Positions 48,111 through 62,239 of a stretch of DNA of 64,000 bases are shown here, in pieces. The notes beneath the pieces are model-generated. The model saw only the letters and a list, made by a program, of their open reading frames with translations, did no database searches and was not told the DNA's origin. The position numbers were made by a program, and so were the translations under genes. Every line of letters starts with the position of its first letter. The first letter of the stretch is position 1. The stretch is from Siphlonurus alternatus (lineage: Eukaryota; Arthropoda; Insecta; Ephemeroptera; Siphlonuridae): positions 19,560,196 to 19,624,195 of the forward strand of contig OX463778.1 in the NCBI GenBank assembly GCA_949825025.1, read 5' to 3'.

Positions 48111-49587
48111 TTAATGGTAGGTATTCTCACATTTCCGGAGGAATGTAAATTTAATTTGACTGTAGTAAGCTCTGTTAGGAATTGCTATACAGACCACCCG
48201 TAGAGACTCGTACATGCTGGCTGCTACAATGACAACCAACACTATAGCTTATAACTACTCTGGCAAGCAATAAATTGTTGCTTTAATATTCTTTATATGT
48301 ATTTCCATTGAAGTTTTTATTTGTTGTGGTATAGAATATAAATTATGTTTTAATATTTTTGTAAAATATAACTTTTGCATTTCAATTGTTATGTATTTTT
48401 TTTGTATTATAAAATTTAAATATTATTCATAAAATAATATTAAAGTAAACTTATGATGAAGTAATGTGATAAATAAAAATATTTAATTTAAGTTTTAAAA
48501 ATATAATATATTTTTTCTGTATTGTAAATATTGTTAGACAAAAGTTTTCTAGATGCATATTTTTCCTATTTGTATCAAAAGTCAGAGATGCAGAAAACTC
48601 CAACTTTTATACATTCTGCTGCTGTTGCTGCTTTTTATGCTTTTATTCAAAGTTTTTATTGTTTATCATATCAGTTTGGTTAAAACTTTGGAAAATGTTT
48701 ACATTGCTATTACGTTGCCTCTCACTATTGATACATTCTATTTTAATTGATAAAATAAGAAAGGGAGTAAGTAATAATTATATTTTAACAACTCAAATCT
48801 GCAAGATTTTTTTTTCCGTAAAGCATGTAAAAATATTATCATCATCTTCATGTAAGAAAATATAAATATTTATGTACATTTTTATCTCCATTTTTATTTC
48901 AATTTGACTGATATTTTAGTGATTTAAGTTAAAACTTAATTTTTGAAAATTTAGAAGCAATCTTCTCATAATATATTACAACATATTCATTCTTTCAAAG
49001 TTAAACTGCTGGGGTTTTAACTTTTATAGTCACAAAATAGTTTCGTAAAACTTTCTACTTTATTCTAAAATTTACTTTACAAAAAAGTTTTTGTGTACAC
49101 TGACCTTTTATACTACGAAGAGCTTTCTTCATACGATTATATTTATATTTTTTACCCCTGAAGAGTATACTATGTGCACATGACTCCATCCAATTTGTTG
49201 CTCACAATTCCCCCGTTACAACAAAATGGTTAGGTCCCTGTAAGCCTTACGAGATAGCGAAGAGTATAAAGTCGTTGTTGTATAGTGTTGGATTTTCAGA
49301 GCAAATGTTAGTGTGAGAATAATATGGCTGATGTTGTAAGAAGAGGAGTATATTTTAGAATTCCTCTTCTTCTCTGTTTGGCGGTGGAATTCTCTAATGA
49401 AATAACATCTCAAACTGTGAGATGGTTCACTGCTGCTGGCGACGAATAACATCGTGGAGGACTGTAATGAGATGAGAGAATGTTTTATTTGGCTATTTAT
49501 TTTTATCTATAAAATACGATACAGAAAGAATTTCAGACAGATATAAATAAAGACAGAGAAAGATTGTGACAGAGAGGAATAATCAGC
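48111..49587. other. AT-rich non-coding DNA
   Basis: Unassigned short frames only. A less biased patch lies at 49180-49460. Confidence 0.65.
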
Positions 49588-49690
49588 ACGATTCATAAAA
49601 GATAAACTCACTAACCATGTTCATTGAATTAGGTTAACCGTGGTTAGTGAGAAAGATTATTATCTACCTGGTTAAATTCGTAAATCACAC
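49588..49690. mobile_element. Foldback repeat, family A copy 2
   Basis: AAACTCACTAACCATG and CCGTGGTTAGTGAGAAA form inverted arms around a loop containing TTCATTGAATTAGG. Outer parts GATTCATAAAAG and TTAAATTCGTAAATC pair imperfectly. Shares CTCACTAACC..GGTTAGTG and the outer ACGAA motif with 2345-2466. Confidence 0.6.
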
Positions 49691-51767
49691 CTAATGATAT
49701 ATATAACAGATGCATGAAGTAAGATACAGTGGTATATATATAATATATATACATATAATAATTATATTCAGAGTGACGTATGGTAAGTAGCTTGTTTATA
49801 GCATAGATAATCTTCATAACTTAGTATTATACTTATAAAGATTATCTATAATTTAGTGGATACAAGAACTTAAAAGTTTTCTAGCAGCTTATAAATAAAG
49901 TTTTCAGCCCCTGAGGTTTTATATAACTTACATTATATAAGGTTTCTGACTGAATAATACATTATGCACACTCTATAGTACTAATATATTATGCTTTTCT
50001 GACGAAATTAAATGTCTTGAATTAATCTACAATATAGAGAAATTGAATACTTTTCATGCTTTAAAACTTTTGATCAATATTTGAGTATACTCATAATGGA
50101 ATCTCTTCAATTTATTCTAACTATGGAAAAATATATAATGATTTTTTTTTATGTAAACTTGTATGTAACCACATTTTTTTGTATTACATAATTATAATTT
50201 TTACATGTTAATGTTGTTTCTAAAAGTTTGCTTATAATAATAAATATAAACTCCATAGAGTTACAGTATTCATACTATTAAACAGGGTTTGTAAAAGGCC
50301 TCTGGAATTGTTCCTAGAATAAACAAAATAAATAAATGTCTGTGAAATGGTATGTTCAAATGTATAATTATTATTTTTTTCAGACTTTGATCAGGCTTTG
50401 AGAGATAAAGATAATTAAAATAAAAACAATCTATTTTTATATATATACTCTGTTGATCACATCCTTCTTTAACATGGCATTTAATTTTTCTCAAATTTAA
50501 TTAAATTTAAGCCTTTTTGTTTACGGATAAATTTACCAAGGAATTAAAAGTTTCATCAAGGTGAGACTCGAACACACGCCCTTTTTTTTAAATTTCTGAA
50601 AAATATCTTCCTTACCCGGCATGTAAACACGAAATGTTTATATTTAATCACAATGATGGTACCGTCAAAATTACAAAAATAGTGTACTTTTAATTTGTTA
50701 TACGATATAAATTTAATAAAGCTACACTAGTATTGAGTTTATACCGATATGCAAATATTAATAACACACAAAATATACATTCCTATTCATACAACAAACA
50801 TTCTCCAATTTAGTTATAACTGAAATTTATACGGGTATACAAGTTTTAATAGATATATAGTATTATCTACTGCTGAGCAAAACTGCAAAGCACTTAGAGT
50901 AAATATTAGTGTAACATTTGCATTTGATAGAAGCTCTTAGTTTAATGCGTTGCTACTATGTTGATTTATGAAATGATTTTAGATTACTTTGGTCCCCTTA
51001 AGCTTATTGCTAAGTAAAACCACTAGCGTTCAGATGCTCATGATTAGTATGTCATTTATTTCTATGTGACAAACGACATGTCGCTACAATTATCTTCTAC
51101 TGTACAGTTATGGCGAATAAGATTGGAACACTTCATATGCTGCAGTGTTAAACACCATCTTTCACTCACTTGGTTTATCTGACAACACTGTTGACGTTCA
51201 GATGACTCACAATCGCCTCCTCTGAGTCTACCTAACTACAATCGTCAACGTTGAGACTCAGCGTTGCATGGCGAGTGAACTATTGAAGACTACTCTGACT
51301 CTTATGTATGCCAAGTGTCCATAACTATACTTTAATGAGATTGTCAGATGAAAAAAAAAAAAAGAAAAGACAATAACACTTTTTTGTAAGAGCTGTATAA
51401 ACGTTGAAAGTAACCTTTACTGAAAATGTCAATCGTTATGCATCTCGCTGTCCCATATAATATAAATATAATTTTATATAATATGTATAAATTATAATAC
51501 GTATATATGTACCATATTTGAAACCTTTGGGCTTTTATCAAAATCTGGGAAGAGTATGGAGATTGAAATAGAAAGAGCATGCGTTCCACATTTTTTAATC
51601 AAGTTTTATGATAGATATGATACACGCACATGAATCTTTTTTTTATATATAAATTAAAACATGCGTAAAAAAAGTTAATTGTTTTTCTGTATTCAGAGAG
51701 TTTATAATATATGTCATAGACAACTATGCAATATCATTATTTTCTTTTGCTAAATTCAAAGACAATG
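49691..51767. other. AT-rich non-coding DNA
   Basis: A B-box-like string (GTTCGAGTCTC, minus strand, around 50563) lacks a tRNA context. No gene supported. Confidence 0.65.
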
Positions 51768-51980
51768 AATGTGAAAATTTTAGTGGCTTAATCGAAAAGA
51801 AGGGATAAAAATATGGTACTGTGAATTTTTTCAGATTTTTCCGAGACCGGGAACTATTTTTAAAAAATTATTGAAAGTCTATTTTTTAAAAATAGTTCCC
51901 AATCCCAGAAAAATTCTGAAAAAATTCACAGGACCATATTTTTACCCCTTCTTTCGATTAAGCCACTAAATTTTCACATT
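51768..51980. mobile_element. Foldback element, family D copy 1
   Basis: About 213 bp with long arms: AATGTGAAAATTTTAGTGGC / GCCACTAAATTTTCACATT outside, TCGAAAAGAAGGG / CCCTTCTTTCGA next, then GTGAATTTTTTCAGA and GGGAACTATTTTTAAAAAAT with their complements around a short centre (about 51880). The CAGATTTTT..CGGGAACT module recurs at 53331-53380 and 40213-40266. Confidence 0.8.
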
Positions 51981-52760
<780 letters not shown>

Positions 52761-53283
52761 GATGTAACAGCATGCATTGATGCTCTATCTCCCTCTCTAA
52801 AGGCAATCCGCTGTTTTTATGGTCCTCTCAATCCAACTCTTCCCCTTAGCATACACAATTTTATATATATAGAAAAAAAATGTAATTATGTATTTTTACT
52901 TTTTTTTTTTATAAATTTATCTCTACTGTTGGGTAAAAATATGATCAATACTCATGATAAACTAACAAATTGAAATACCATTTTTTTAATCATGGTGTTT
53001 GAAACATTTTTTTTTTCATATTAGATTGAAAAAATGTAGTACGTACTACAACATTATTATTGTTTTTAAGGGTTATTAATTAAAATTTGTTTTTATATAT
53101 TTTTTTTAATCAATATAATAATAAGGTGGGGGACAGAAGTAGCGTACAAAATGTGTGTGTTGTCGTCCTTTCAAGTATAATCTTCCTCGCTTGTCTGCAT
53201 TTGACACAAACTGGTTTTTGTTTACCAATTTTAGCGTCCTGTTGTTTTCCTGTTGTCCAAATAGACAAAAATGGTTAAATTTT
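52761..53283. other. AT-rich non-coding DNA
   Basis: No supported feature. The frame at 53087-53278 is unassigned. Confidence 0.65.
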
Positions 53284-53600
53284 TTTTATTTCATATAATT
53301 AAAAAATATACATAAAAATATGCTTTTCTGAAAATTTTCAGATTTTTTGGAATGCGGGAACTAATTTTAAAAAAATATTTAAAATATCTAAATTAAGGTG
53401 CTACACCTGATGAGACAACCATGATGTCATTTTCGCGCTGTGATTGGCTGATGACGTCACGGTTGTCCCATCAGGTTGTGCCGCCCTAATTCAGATATTT
53501 TAAATATAAATTTTTTTAAATTAGTTCCCGCCCTCCAAAAAATCTGAAAAAATTCAGAAAAGCATATTTTATGTATATTTTCTAATTATGAAATAAGAAA
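53284..53600. mobile_element. Foldback element, family D relative
   Basis: About 317 bp. Arms include TTATTTCATA / TATGAAATAA, TATGCTTTTCTGAA / TTCAGAAAAGCATA, CAGATTTTTTGGA / CCAAAAAATCTG and GCGGGAACTAATTT / AAATTAGTTCCCGC. The inner arms hold CCTGATGAGACAACC and GGTTGTCCCATCAGG around a loop with GATTGGCTGATGACGTCACG, i.e. inverted CCAAT and CRE-type motifs. No coding capacity. Confidence 0.85.
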
Positions 53601-53920
53601 ATGCAGCCATTATTGTCTATTGTCACTATCAGCGAGTGCCATGTTACTTTCTTGTTGAGACGTTTTCTGTTTACATTACCGAAAAGATGTTTATTGTTTT
53701 ATAAACACTTATAAAATTAACTTTTTTTTAGCTTTAATATATTTAATGTATTGTGATTAGTATTTATAAACAGTGAGGCATGAGTGATTAGTTTTAAGGT
53801 TTAACTTAATTTGGATAAGACTCTGCAAACTACATAATTAAGAATTCAGTTAATGTAGTTTTCAAAATCAAAATACTAAAAAAATAAACGTATTATATTA
53901 TTTGATCTTAAGGGTATTAA
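53601..53920. other. AT-rich non-coding DNA
   Basis: No feature beyond the probable LINE truncation point near its end. Confidence 0.6.
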
Positions 53921-54409
53921 GAGACGCGTAAGAAATGTGCAAAATTAATCAGTTTTGTGTTTAAGTCATTGCGAGGATGCAGAGAACGTGTTTTGCGAAA
54001 TATTTATATTTCACTTATCAAATCTATTATAACGTATGGTGCACCCGCTTGGCGTCCTCTCACTGCATATAACTTGGATAAATTGAATAGAATTCAGAAT
54101 ACTGCTACTAGACGCATAATTAAAGACAAAACTCTTGGTCATGTTCAGCGTCTGGATAGATTAAATTTAAATAACCTGTGTTCTGTGTTTGATGATATTG
54201 ATTCTAAATTTTTGAAGAAGTGCCTTAGTGGAAATATTGACCTATGTGTTGTGGGAGATAATAGATTGTCAATTAAACATCGCACTCGCGGAAGAGGAAA
54301 CCCGTTTTCCTTGGTGTATGCTAAGCCTAATAGTGTCGCATATGCTACTTCTTATTTCCCGCGAGCTGCTAAGATGTTTAATTCAATGCCTCTCCCTTTT
54401 GATATGTAA
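53921..54409 (+). pseudogene. 5'-truncated non-LTR retrotransposon reverse transcriptase (C-terminal part)
   Basis: Open from 53921 to the TAA at 54407-54409. Numbered from the GTG at 53957, residues 13-34 carry a typical RT C-terminal motif (YISLIKSIITYGAPAWRP), followed by LDKLNRIQNTATRRI (40-54) and near the end SYFPRAAKMFNSMP, equivalent to the WNSLP region of Jockey/CR1-group elements. The catalytic palm (YADD) and endonuclease are missing, so the copy is 5'-truncated and cannot move itself. The absence of stops over 160 codons suggests a not very old insertion. Clade placement is from pattern memory. Confidence 0.85.
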
Positions 54410-54636
54410 TTAATTTCTAAATTTTATGTAATTCTACTGGGCAGTCTAATTGTTTATGCTTCTTATTGGTTTTATTTTTGTATATATTGTATATATTTCT
54501 GCTTTTCCATGTTCTTGTTTAATTAGGTGAATAGACACTGTATAGTGATTTGGTTGTTTCAGCAGCCGTTTCTATTTGCCCCATAGGCTCACATGTTTCT
54601 ATCTTTTATTGTATTTTCAGCCTATGAAAGATTTAA

Positions 54637-54723
<87 letters not shown>

Positions 54724-54724
54724 A
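54410..54724 (+). mobile_element. LINE 3' UTR and (TAAA)n tail
   Basis: About 220 bp of 3' UTR follows the RT stop, then a pure TAAA tetranucleotide tail of about 91 bp (54634-54724). A microsatellite tail directly after the UTR, rather than poly-A, is the 3' end expected of several non-LTR clades such as CR1 and I. No target-site duplication was identified. Confidence 0.85.
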
Positions 54725-56479
54725 TTAATTAATTTTAAAATTAGAATTTTAATATTACATGTATAAGAAAATAAATTCATCCAATTTCTTTTCCCTACTA
54801 TAAAGGAGCATCAGGTTTTCACAAAGATGTGTCTATTTTTTTTTTTCAAAACTATTTCTTTCTTTTTGTTTTGTTCTTTTGTTGCGAGAGATGCGAGAGT
54901 TTCAAGTTTCTTTTATCCTCTTACCTGGTCGACAGAGGACCCATGCCTATAGTGTTCTTGTCTTGATGACGCAACTGCATGGACGGTGGCGCTAGCTAAG
55001 GCGCCACACTTCACGGATTTTTGCTTCGTAATGCTCCAATTCTCGGCGTTAGAAAATAAAAATAAAATAAAAAAAAAAATAGAGGAAAAAAGAAGAAAAG
55101 TGTTCAGGTCACAATTCTTAGAGAGGAGACATTTTTTTAGCAAACTCAATTGTATGACGAAATAAAAGTTTTTTGGTGCGCGTCGTCTCGAATCCCTAAC
55201 CTCTCTCCTCTCTTCTTTTCTTTTTGAGCCCTCCATCACATAACGGCACGTGATGTCATCATACGTGAGGCTTGCTAGGCGCCAGGCACCTCTTTGGTGA
55301 GCTTTCCTTAAGGAATAAGCTCGTAGTATGCTCTGGCCGTTGATTTAAAAACATCTTTCTCTTCTATGCTAATCTGATAAGGTGAACATAAATATTATTA
55401 TGGAACACATGATGTTCATTTCAGACACAAAAAGAATATATAAAATTTACAGTGGAGGAAAAAAAAAAGTTATGATATTACATAAAACTTTTTGTTATAA
55501 TAAATAATATTATTAATATATAAAATAAAAGTTATTAATAAATTGATTATGGTAATTATAATTGATATTATATTTTCATTGTTTTAATTATGAATATTCA
55601 AATATTATTATATTGGTATTAATGTAATTAAATTGTAATTTAGTTAAATAGTATTTTACAATTCACTTTATATTATAATTTAATATAAAAATATTACTGC
55701 GCAATATATTGGATGATTGTTCTACTGCAAAAGTATTAAAAGTTGTATAAAAAAAACTCTCAAGATGTGAATTCCTCAAGTACTTTTAAAATTAATAAAT
55801 AATTCATACTGGAGGATAACAGCTGTTCAAGAAAGAGCTAAAGAATGTTGTAATGAAATTGATTAGAATTTTCTTTATTATAAAAATTGAATATCATTTG
55901 TGTTCCGTTGCAATAAATTTCATTATATATTCTTTATTGAACAATTTATTAAATATATGTAAGGTGTATTTACATTATATTATATGGTGTAACTTATAAA
56001 ATATATACGAACATTTTTTTTTTAAATAAAAGCAAGTTTGTTTACTAACAATTAATAATGAGTTCAGGATTGTAAAGATGCTTCTTATTGAATTTAAATA
56101 CAGATGTAAATAAATGTACATTGTAAATATTTTGACTGAAATAATATATTCCACACCTAAATAATTTTGTATGTATAGACTTCATTTTGTAAGGCTATAT
56201 AATTTGCTACTCTTCGAAAACTTTAGAGTATACAGTTACTATAATAATTACTAATATATTAATATTTATTTTATGAAAATTAATTACAACACATTATATA
56301 TATAATTTTTTTTTATTTAAACATATGCTATTTAATTTAAACTACAACTATTTTAGTGTTTAAATAGGCAACAAAAAAAAGTTTTTATTCAAATAGAAAG
56401 GTTAAATAATATCAATATTTAAATTACATAAATATTTCAATGACTAATTAATACAAATTGTCATCATATAATTTAACAG
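54725..56479. other. AT-rich non-coding DNA with one balanced patch
   Basis: 54890-55330 is less AT-biased. On the minus strand, 54926-55034 could be an exon (open frame NWSITKQKSVKCGALASATV..., donor CCAG|GTAAGA), but the acceptor (GCCGAG) is weak. The remainder (55380-56479) is very AT-rich. Confidence 0.5.
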
Positions 56480-56601
56480 TACACTCCTCGCCTTGAAAAT
56501 TTCCCACTTGCAGCCTTGTTAATCACCATGCCCCCTGTTATTCTTACGGGGCATGATGATTAACAAGGCCGCAAAGAGAAATTTTCCGAGACTACGACTG
56601 T
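56480..56601 (-). mobile_element. Hairpin MITE, family B copy 2
   Basis: Opposite-orientation copy of the 8590-8714 element: CAGCCTTGTTAATCACCAT, loop CCTGTTATTCTTACGGGG, then ATGATTAACAAGG. The ends are TACACTCC and CGACTGT. The hairpin arms remain well paired although the two copies differ at scattered positions. Confidence 0.85.
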
Positions 56602-57564
<963 letters not shown>

Positions 57565-59676
57565 CCACTCCCACTCCCACTCTCTTTCACACTCACTTAA
57601 AAATAACAAGCTATATAATACAAAATATTATTACTCAAACTAGACAGATAGACACATAATATATAATAATATATAATTTTAAACAAGTTGTAATTTTTTA
57701 ATATTTAAAAATATTTTCTATGAATGGGGGAAAAATGTTAATAATAAAAATGAATTATATAAAGAAAACTCAATTTTTTAATGTAATGAAATTAATATAA
57801 AAAGTATTTTGTTTAAACAAATGATTAATTAATGTTATGTTATTCATAATATTAAATATTTTAAGACAAATGATATTATTGTAATTAATTACGTTAATAT
57901 TATAAAAACAATTACATAAAAATAATTTTACAAACATAATTAATAAATTTATATATTAAATATTATTTATTAGTAATTGAATCATGTTTAATCAGATATA
58001 ATTATTAAATTGATATCACGTAACTGATCAATATGACTGGTGTATATTTTTCATTTTGTGTTAGACATTAAAAAAAAAAAAAAAATAGTCCAGCACTTTT
58101 GAATGTTGGCTATCGTCGAGTTTTTTTTTTTTTTTCACTATAATGTCACTAGTTTGCCAATCGTGTGTGAATGGCTTCCATCAATCATCAACCCTTTTGT
58201 TTGTTTTTTTTTCTGGTGCATGGTCGGGATTGGATTGTAATGTACCCCTAGGGAAATGTTGTGTGAATTACATCACATTTACACCAGTGCTCGGTGGAGT
58301 CGGGGGAATTATTCGAAATGTACGCTCACTAATCAAAGTGCATCGCAGACGACCATGTATAACTACACTGGTTATAATATGGATTTCGTCATATTTATAA
58401 ATATATCTCCGCTCATTGGCAGACAGTTTGTAACGACCTTCCTTATTGGTGAGCCGAAAGATTGCCGATCATTCACGATGAAATCCATTTTAAATGAAAT
58501 AAATTAAATTTATCTCTGAAAGTGTTTTTGATTTTTCTGTAACATTAAGGGAGACAAAAGAGAAGCAGAATTGGTCTTTAGGGGGAGGTATCCAATGTAA
58601 GCACTACATAAAAATCTTCTCCTCGGCCCTACAAAACTTCCATAAAACTGAGCTGGGGTGACTTTTATACTATCCCAAGGTGTACATAATATTTATCCAC
58701 AGATTTTTTTTATATTTTTTTCAATTAATAACCAAACTAACGATTGTGCTCTAGTTATGTTTGACATTATTTGATTATATTATCCATTATAAAAAAAAAA
58801 CTTATTCTTTTCTGTTTTACGTGCTTTATATTTTATTTATTGAAAATTGAAATTTTTATTTCTACATGGCTCAACTTTTTTATCTTTCTCAAATAGGTAA
58901 TTTTTTATAGGTATTTCCAGTTAAAATTTTGTCTGTATTTCTCATAATTATATAATTTTTTTAATTACTAACTTTTGAAAATATTATTTTTCTTTCTATT
59001 TTCTATAAATAAATTTAATTATTTAAGTTTTTTTAACATGAAGATAAAAAAAATGTATATTCAAGCTCCATCGCTGTAAAATATAAATATTCAATTGTAC
59101 ATAGTAAGTAGACTATACTGTATATTATATATCTAGATGTATATTATACAATAAAATATTTTTTAATTGGACAGAATAACAAATAAAAAATATTTCTGTG
59201 AAATTATATTAACTCTATATATAGATTTGAGCTTATAAGAAAAATACAATATATATTGTTAACCAATCTCACTGTGAATTTCATTATTTTTTGTTGTGAG
59301 ATTTTTGTACTCAAATTACCCGTCAATCAACAGAGCTCTCATGCAAACTAACTTTAATATTGTAGGGAAAGTAAAATACAGTAATAAAGCAATATTTTAC
59401 GATATGTGTATGTAAAAAACAATAACTAATGGTAGTAATGTAAAAAAATAAATAAATAAATAAATAAAAAAAAAATAACTTGAGCATTTTTATTTACATC
59501 AATTGTTTGAGATTTTTGATTAAAATTGTTCGTAAAAAAAATAACACTTGTACAAATATTGATTTTATTTAAAATACAGCCGTAAATTGTAACATAACAT
59601 GCTATTTTTGTTGTTGTTGAAAACGAATTGTTTTGTTTTTTCAATATAACTAAGTGTCATATTTTTGTGCCCTCAG
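57565..59676 (+). other. Probable intron upstream of the Ig exon
   Basis: AT-rich with an (AAAT)n tract (59444-59467) and a less biased patch at 58080-58500. The frames at 58143-58507 are unassigned. The last bases (GTGCCCTCAG, 59667-59676) are the 3' splice site of the Ig exon, preceded by a T-rich tract. Confidence 0.6.
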
Positions 59677-60033
59677 GTCACGCTGGTTTGACGTCTCACT
59701 CGTTACGACACCACGGTCCCCACCGGCCCCCGGATGATGAGGACGATGCTGCAGCGGGGGTGGGGACGGGGGCAGGACTTCCCGAGCTTGTGGTGCGGCC
59801 CCACGAGGAGGTGATGTTAGCCTGCGACTCCGCATCGCCGCTCGTTTGGAAACATAACGGGAAGACGGTGCAGCGTGGGGGTGGAGGAGGCAGTCAGGGG
59901 GTCCGTCTCATGTCGGATCAGCTGAGAATCGCCCGCGTGACGCCGCAAGACGAGGGGGTGTGGCAGTGCGAAGAGAGGGATGCCAAGTCGGCAGCAGTGC
60001 TCTCCACCCGTGCTGTCTGGCTCATCATAATGG
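59677..60033 (+). CDS. Internal exon encoding an immunoglobulin-like domain
   Basis: The exon lies between an acceptor ending CCCTCAG and the strong donor GTGAGT (60034-60039). It is 357 nt with phase-1 introns on both sides, the usual arrangement for Ig-domain exons. Of 118 full codons, residues 1-33 form a His/Pro/Asp/Gly-rich linker. Residues 36-117 show the Ig fold: EEVMLAC (Cys49), LVWKHNGK (Trp57), LRIARVTPQDEGVWQC (Leu82, Asp91, Gly93, Cys97), then a V-L-S-T..VWLII strand. The Cys-Cys spacing is 48. A GGGGGS insert (67-72) sits between strands. It is GC- and CpG-rich against very AT-rich introns. The protein is presumably a cell-surface or secreted Ig-superfamily receptor or adhesion molecule; I cannot name the gene. 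Confidence 0.9.
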
Positions 60034-60270
60034 GTGAGTGAAACAATTCATCAGTTTAATGGCATGTAGATTATATTTTAATTGAAATCAACACTGATAA
60101 CAATAGTAAACAGATAATCTAGTCTAGATATATGCTAACATCATAGATTGCAGGTGAAAAAGTTTGTTGATAATTTTGCATGATTTGATTGCTGATTAAT
60201 TGATATTTGTAGTTTAAAAGCTAGACATAAAAGAAGGTGCTGTATTCACGAGGACATCAGTGGCATACTG

Positions 60271-60410
60271 CAAATTATTTGAAATATCAAAATATGATGA
60301 TCAAATACCCTTTTTTTTCAATTTTATCTTTAAATTGGTATTGTACTAGATTCTGTAATTCAATAACAATTGAATTTGATCATTGTATTTTGACATTTCA
60401 AATAATTTGT
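60271..60410. mobile_element. Foldback hairpin in the presumed intron
   Basis: CAAATTATTTGAAATATCAA plus AATATGATGATCAAAT on the left pairs with ATTTGATCATTGTATT plus TTGACATTTCAAATAATTTG on the right: about 37-bp arms, 140 bp overall. Non-coding and likely a MITE. No second copy seen. Confidence 0.7.
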
Positions 60411-61370
60411 GTTAGGTTAAGCCAACCAATTTCTTTATAACTTCAAAAATTTTCCTGAAAAAGAAAACACGTATCATATTAGAGTCGTGTGAACCAACGA
60501 TACGAAAGTTATATTTAATCTAGAATGAATTAATTTACATCAAACTGCTTACATGTATGTGATATGCCGAATACTTCATGTATTTGCGTGCTTCGTGGTT
60601 TGTAAGCAGCACCTTAATAAGTGTAAGCACGACATACTTATATCATACACAATTTATAAGAAAAAAATAAACTTAAAAATATCTATTATAGCTATAACAA
60701 GTTTTAATAAATTTAAATAATTAAATATGGATCAGATTTAAGAAAGAAAAAGCTTATATAGAGTTTAAATATATTTTTGAAAAGGTTATGGATGTGACTG
60801 ATAAGATATATGTCAGGCCTATCTCAGGCATCTTTATTTATATTTTCAATATTCCTTTTCTATTGAGTGACATGAACGAAGCAGATATGACGTATGACTC
60901 GTTTTAACTTGTCAATATCTTTGCCCACACCTTTTTCTATACAATTCAAATTCATGACATCTTATTTGAGTTTATTTCGTATTGAAAATTCAAAAAAAAA
61001 AATTATTTTTTTTTAAATAAATTTATATTACTTCAGTAAGTTTAACGTTGCAAAAAATTCTCTTTACTATACATTAGTATATAAGAAAGTTATTTCAGTT
61101 TTTTGATCAATGAAAACTTTATGAAAGGAATGAATAGAGAAAAAAGTTTATCAAGACTATTTGGATTTTATGTATAGAAAATATAAATAAAAAGCAATAC
61201 AATTTCTTACTTAATATTCTAATTTCTTGATAAAAATTAAGACGCCCCTTAAAATATAGGCAACTGATGTTACATATCTTTGCAACTGGTTGCATAATTT
61301 CACACTTGCAGGCGTAAGACTGACGCGAGATAGAGATCAATGTTACGGTATTTTGTTTCACCTATACTAC

Positions 61371-61399
<29 letters not shown>
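61371..61399. repeat. Poly-A run
   Basis: 29 consecutive A bases. No retroposed body was recognised directly upstream. Confidence 0.9.
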
Positions 61400-61403
<4 letters not shown>

Positions 61404-62239
61404 ATATACCTAGATGGCGTGATTACTTGGATGTTAATTAAATGCATTGAAATCTAGTGCTGCTATGTATAGTTTTCTGTACTACAAAGTTGCGATATTT
61501 CTATACATTAGCTATTAAATAGAGACTGAACATGTCGAAATATCTAATGATTTCTTAAGCATTTAATCAGACGTAAAATACCACTTTTAAAGTTTCCGAT
61601 CATTAAAACTTTCAAAAATTACTTCTGTATTAAAAATATTGTAATTAAAGTAGCGAATATTGATAAATTAGTTTATAAAATAAAATATTTTATCTGAATT
61701 GTCCATTCACATAAATAATAAAGACTAAATGCATTGTTTGTGTAACATCTAGGTTAGGTCGTGAAGTTATTTTTATTTTAATAACAAAGTTTTAACAGCC
61801 CAGGAGTAATTTAGATGACTATTTACAAACTTTTGCGTTGTTTCAGGACTCTCCTATTATATTTAAAAAAAAAAGTGCGGACGTTTTTATAGTTTAATGC
61901 TTATTTTTTTCCCTTCTTTTGTGTGAACTCATTTTCTCATTGTACTTAGCAGTTAGTTACATGTATTTTAAGTGAAAATATAAAGTACGAAGAGGTGCGT
62001 ATTTAGAGTAGTTTTGGTGTAAACTATAAAATATCACAAGTAGAGAAGAATTTACAATTAAATAAAATAATTACTCTAAAGTTTAACAATTTTATTAACA
62101 CACTTAAAAAATTAATAAACATAAAATTACAGCCAAGTAATTAAAATATAAATTTTTTTCTTGCTTTTGAATGTCAAAGATGTTGTATACAGTATGACAA
62201 AGTTTTTATTTTATTATTATTATTTTTTTTTATCTTGAG

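Larger units (their letters stand above)
60034..62239 (+). other. Probable intron downstream of the Ig exon
   Basis: AT-rich, starts with GTGAGT. Contains a foldback (60271-60410) and a poly-A run. No further Ig exon was found. Confidence 0.6.

Noticed and set aside
50540..50600. Possible tRNA (GTTCGAGTCTC on the minus strand)
   Set aside because: No A box at the right distance and no cloverleaf; AT-rich flanks.
54926..55034. Minus-strand exon candidate with donor CCAG|GTAAGA
   Set aside because: Only one frame is open for about 40 codons, the acceptor is weak and the peptide is unrecognised; noted but not annotated as coding.
59628..59676. Start of the computed Ig-domain ORF upstream of the splice site
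   Set aside because: It begins at a TTG in intron sequence; the CCCTCAG acceptor shows the coding exon starts at 59677.
60034..60041. C-terminal Gly-Glu-stop of the computed Ig-domain ORF
   Set aside because: These codons are the GTGAGT donor and intron, so the stop is not the protein end.
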